A stretch of 29,022 nucleotides of DNA from Chara braunii (Eukaryota > Streptophyta > Charophyceae > Charales > Characeae), in contig BFEA01000215.1 of the NCBI GenBank assembly GCA_003427395.1, positions 2,090,740 through 2,119,761 of the forward strand, written 5' to 3'. Shown piece after piece: positions 26,821 to 29,022 of the stretch. A program made the translations under genes and the position numbers. Under the pieces are notes generated by a model. It saw only the letters and a list, made by a program, of their open reading frames with translations, was not told the origin of the DNA and did not search any database. The stretch's first letter is position 1. Each line of letters begins with the position of its first letter.

Positions 26821-27380
26821 TCTCTGTTTTTTTGCAAAAGGGGTACAAATTCTTTTTAAGCCCAACCAATTCAATTACCTGTCAAATCTGGACAGGGCAG
26901 CCTTTCAGGCCTTTTCGTTATCATTATGATTATAATATTACAGGGAGCAGCCAGCCCAAGTTCAAGCCTCAAATGAGGGAACATGCGGGGGCTGCACCCG
27001 ACCTGCGGGTGGGCGATATTGGCCAGGGATCAGCCGGTAGCATCAGGACCGAGCTTCTTCGATGGCCCAGTCGCTGTGCCTCCCCTCCGGTCCCCTACCC
27101 CTACAAACATCAGCAGTCTCTGCTTAATGCCGCTAGGGGAGAGCAACAGCCTATCTCTAGGTGGCGGGTGCCAAGCTTGCCCGGGAAGGTACATGAAGCC
27201 AATGGGGATTACTTGATGATGTAATTATGTTCCGTGAGAGCAGCAGTCTGAGCGCACACCGGAGTGGAAGGACTGCGTGATGTGTAAGCATGCTGTAGTA
27301 TGCGAACCCATAACTTGACGATGTAATTATGTTCCGTGAGATGTAAAACTCCTAATTACATTGTTATTATTGAGTACTTC
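26821..27380. other. Noncoding stretch with a 27-bp direct repeat
   Basis: TTGATGATGTAATTATGTTC followed by CGTGAGA at 27213 returns with one change (TTGACGATG...) at 27314, about 100 bases on. The rest has an open frame of 143 codons (26793-27224) without recognised domains. Confidence 0.4.
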
Positions 27381-27381
27381 T

Positions 27382-27446
27382 CAATGGGGATTAAACCCAG
27401 TACCTCCTGACTGCCACTTGTGTGCCTTACCAACTGCGCTACCGTC
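27382..27446 (-). repeat. tRNA-like (SINE head) module
   Basis: On the minus strand GGTAGCGCAGTTGGTAAGGC is an A-box-like arm and GTACTGGGTTTAATCCCC a B box. The middle does not form an anticodon arm. The MITE A copy at 27442-27546 abuts its 5' side. Confidence 0.5.
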
Positions 27447-27546
27447 TTCCCCTGAACATAACGCACCCTGAAAATGAATGTATACAAGGTATGTTTGCGG
27501 CCTGATACAATCAAAATGAGGGTGCGTTGTGTTCAGGGGAAGAAGG
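27442..27546. mobile_element. MITE family A, copy 3
   Basis: 105 bp bounded by TA (27440-27441, 27547-27548), ends CCGTCTTCCCCTGAACA and TGTTCAGGGGAAGAAGG, inner ACGCACCCT / AGGGTGCGT as in copy 1. Confidence 0.8.
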
Positions 27547-27712
27547 TAGGGCTCGAGGTCCTTTGTTTTTTCAATCACCACGAGGGATGAACAGGGATGA
27601 AAGGGCCGGGATCCTGGGATTAAGCTACCACTGGGTCCTCTTCATGCATTACAGCAACTGACATACTTGCAAGTCCGAGATAAAATGTCTGCAAACGAGT
27701 AAATACTAAAAA

Positions 27713-27870
27713 GGGACGCTGGACCCGCTTTCCAGCAGGTGCTGCTCCCCACCAACAGATGGAGTCATCCAAACGTGGGGCTGCTAACAGAGCATGCTCC
27801 TATCCCCTCCGTTTGCAGAAACCCAGCAAAGGCAATGTTTGTTTAAAAAAAAATAAAATAAAAAAAAATT
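27713..27870 (+). mobile_element. Poly(A) retroposon tail, copy 5
   Basis: Head GGGACGCTGGACCCGCTTTCC, hairpin GCTGGA/TCCAGC (27718-27736, compensatory change from GCTGGG/CCCAGC), then GCTGCTCCCCACCAACAGA and a tail at 27845-27869 after TGTTTGTTT. Confidence 0.65.
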
Positions 27871-28019
27871 GGTGGTGTCCAATTCCGGAAAATAACCTAT
27901 GCCTCATATTTCGGGGGCTGGGCCCAACGACGGCCACCGTTGATAAATTTCATCAGCCGCCCCCGTTCCGTTTCGGCCTCCAAACCGACACGGGACCCTC
28001 CCCGCAGCCGATGTATGTT

Positions 28020-28140
28020 GAAGGTAGAGGTGGTTTGACGCAATGCTCCGATCTATTTCGTGGGGAGCAGCATGTGCTGGGAACCGGGCCCAGCATCCGT
28101 AGACAATTTATACAAAACCGTTTGAAATACCGGGGCCATT
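28020..28140 (-). mobile_element. Retroposon head, minus copy 6
   Basis: On the minus strand GATGCTGGGCCCGGTTCCC and the hairpin GCTGGG/CCCAGC (28076-28094), with the upstream part (GGTATTTCAAACGG, TTGTATAAATTG) matching the region upstream of copy 3 (GGTATTTCAAATGA, TTGTATAATTC). Confidence 0.6.
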
Positions 28141-28369
28141 ACAAGGCTTCCGCTGAGAATGACAGGAGATTCCCTTCATCTTCTTCTTTTTCTGTTGTTG
28201 TTGTTGAATGTGAACGTATTTGCAGCCAGATCCATCCAATAATTCAAAAAATCCCAATGACCGGAGATTCCTGGATTGGCTACTGAAGTATTCAAGGTTC
28301 CACATGGAAACATACCGAAAAGTACGGCGAATACCCAGAAATGTCGGACCCGGTTTCCGACTATAATAA

Positions 28370-28382
28370 NAAAACTTTCTCG

Positions 28383-28414
<32 letters not shown>

Positions 28415-28486
28415 NCTTAAAAAAAAAANGATNCNANANANGNGCAACATGTNTNNNTNCNAACNCNAAAAAAAAAAAAAAAAAAT
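28370..28486. other. Low-quality A-rich sequence with ambiguous bases
   Basis: Two A runs separated by about 50 bases rich in N. Probably a poorly resolved poly(A) tract. Confidence 0.9.
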
Positions 28487-28579
28487 GATGAGAGAGAGGT
28501 ATGGTAGAGGGGAGAGTGGGAGGGGTTCACCCAAAGGAGGCTGAAAATTCCCACCCGGGGCACATCGTTCCTTATAATT

Positions 28580-28612
28580 GGGAACCGGGCCCAGCGTCCC
28601 TTATAATGGAAT
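28580..28612 (-). mobile_element. Retroposon head, minus copy 7 (truncated)
   Basis: GGGACGCTGGGCCCGGTTCC on the minus strand, after which similarity ends, leaving half of the hairpin. Confidence 0.5.
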
Positions 28613-28624
28613 ACATTGATGATT

Positions 28625-28910
28625 GATGAAAATTTGGGATGATTCAGGAACATAGCTGTCACCTTAGTACAGACTTGTCGAGGTACAGGAATGGGCTCCA
28701 GGTACTGGTCCAGGGTTCAAAGTAGTGTGGCTGGTGTAGCTGTCACCCTAGTACTGGCTAAGATCCTACAAGGGAACAGAGGATCTTCAGCTCTCTGTCT
28801 CATCCTAGAACTGGCCTAGCAACCACTAGGCTATCACTTGGGATATCAATTCATCAATTAACTAGGACATCAACTTACCTATCAACTAGGGGTATAAACT
28901 ACGAATCCCC
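28625..28910 (-). repeat. Dispersed repeat R, minus copy without the insertion
   Basis: On the minus strand the order ACCCCTAGTTGATAGG, AAGTTGATGTCC, GATATCCCAAGTGATAG, ATCTTAGCCAGTACTAGG, GACAAGTCTGTACTAAGG matches 9694-9765 joined to 10406-10540. Confidence 0.75.
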
Positions 28911-29022
28911 CTCGGCGGCGGACAAGCGCGGCCGAGTCCGCGACCCTGCGGACGCGTGGCGGCCGGTGGGGAGGGGGGTTGGGGATTCGGGAAACGCCAT
29001 GGGGCGGCGCAACCCCAGCCTC
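28911..29022. other. GC-rich window edge
   Basis: Strongly GC- and CpG-rich, with a perfect hairpin GTCCGC/GCGGAC near 28936-28953. No gene recognised; the feature may continue outside the window. Confidence 0.4.

Noticed and set aside
26793-27224. 143-codon ORF as a gene
   Set aside because: It starts inside a MITE, has no recognisable domain and its composition changes along the frame.

Overview
This window looks like a repeat-dominated stretch of a large nuclear genome from the green lineage, probably a streptophyte alga (a Chara-like charophyte is my best guess; this is inference). The grounds are: a U6 snRNA-like relic whose two ends read like plant U6, plant-style LINE remnants with a zf-RVT zinc-binding domain, a Penelope-like element with its GIY-YIG domain placed before the reverse transcriptase (the Chlamys/Naiad type known from green algae and protists), abundant microsatellites, poly(A)-tailed retroposons, a consensus spliceosomal intron and assembly gaps. 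I see no intact host gene. The only non-transposon coding candidate is a weak minus-strand exon pair near 4.6-5.3 kb with a 137-nt intron.

Layout. 1-2.2 kb: poly(A) retroposon tails, a 105-bp MITE, a U6-like pseudogene, TAA and TG microsatellites. 2.2-3.2 kb: cluster of small inverted-repeat elements. 3.7-4.2 kb: 183-bp tandem repeat with CCACGTGG boxes. 4.2-5.3 kb: possible gene fragment. 5.6-7.1 kb: minus-strand LINE 3' end whose noncoding part carries a 316-bp tandem duplication. 7.3-9.2 kb: four MITEs and a tRNA-derived element. 9.2-10.9 kb: dispersed repeat interrupted by a retroposon with a perfect 15-bp target-site duplication and an assembly gap in its tail. 10.9-12.85 kb: plus-strand LINE 3' half. 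13.5-14.5 kb: minus-strand tRNA-derived elements. 15.6-18.4 kb: a noncoding block with a TATA box, clusters of perfect short hairpins, five 122-124-bp tandem units each holding a hairpin, eight spaced hairpins with a constant loop and co-varying stems, then AATAAA. 20.49-25.73 kb: a decayed minus-strand Penelope-like element preceded by a partial upstream copy. 26-29 kb: more MITE copies, tRNA-like and retroposon tails, low-quality bases and a GC-rich edge.

The most interesting signals are (1) the hairpin block at 15.7-18.3 kb, where sequence changes but RNA-type structure is kept across units, suggesting selection at RNA level; (2) the permuted Penelope-like element with GIY-YIG, an upstream CCHC/coiled-coil segment, a SAP-like segment and a pLTR-like tandem; (3) a hairpin in the 3' tail of several poly(A) retroposons with compensatory stem changes. 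Nearly every coding feature is broken by stops or frameshifts, so these are relics of element families and not active copies.
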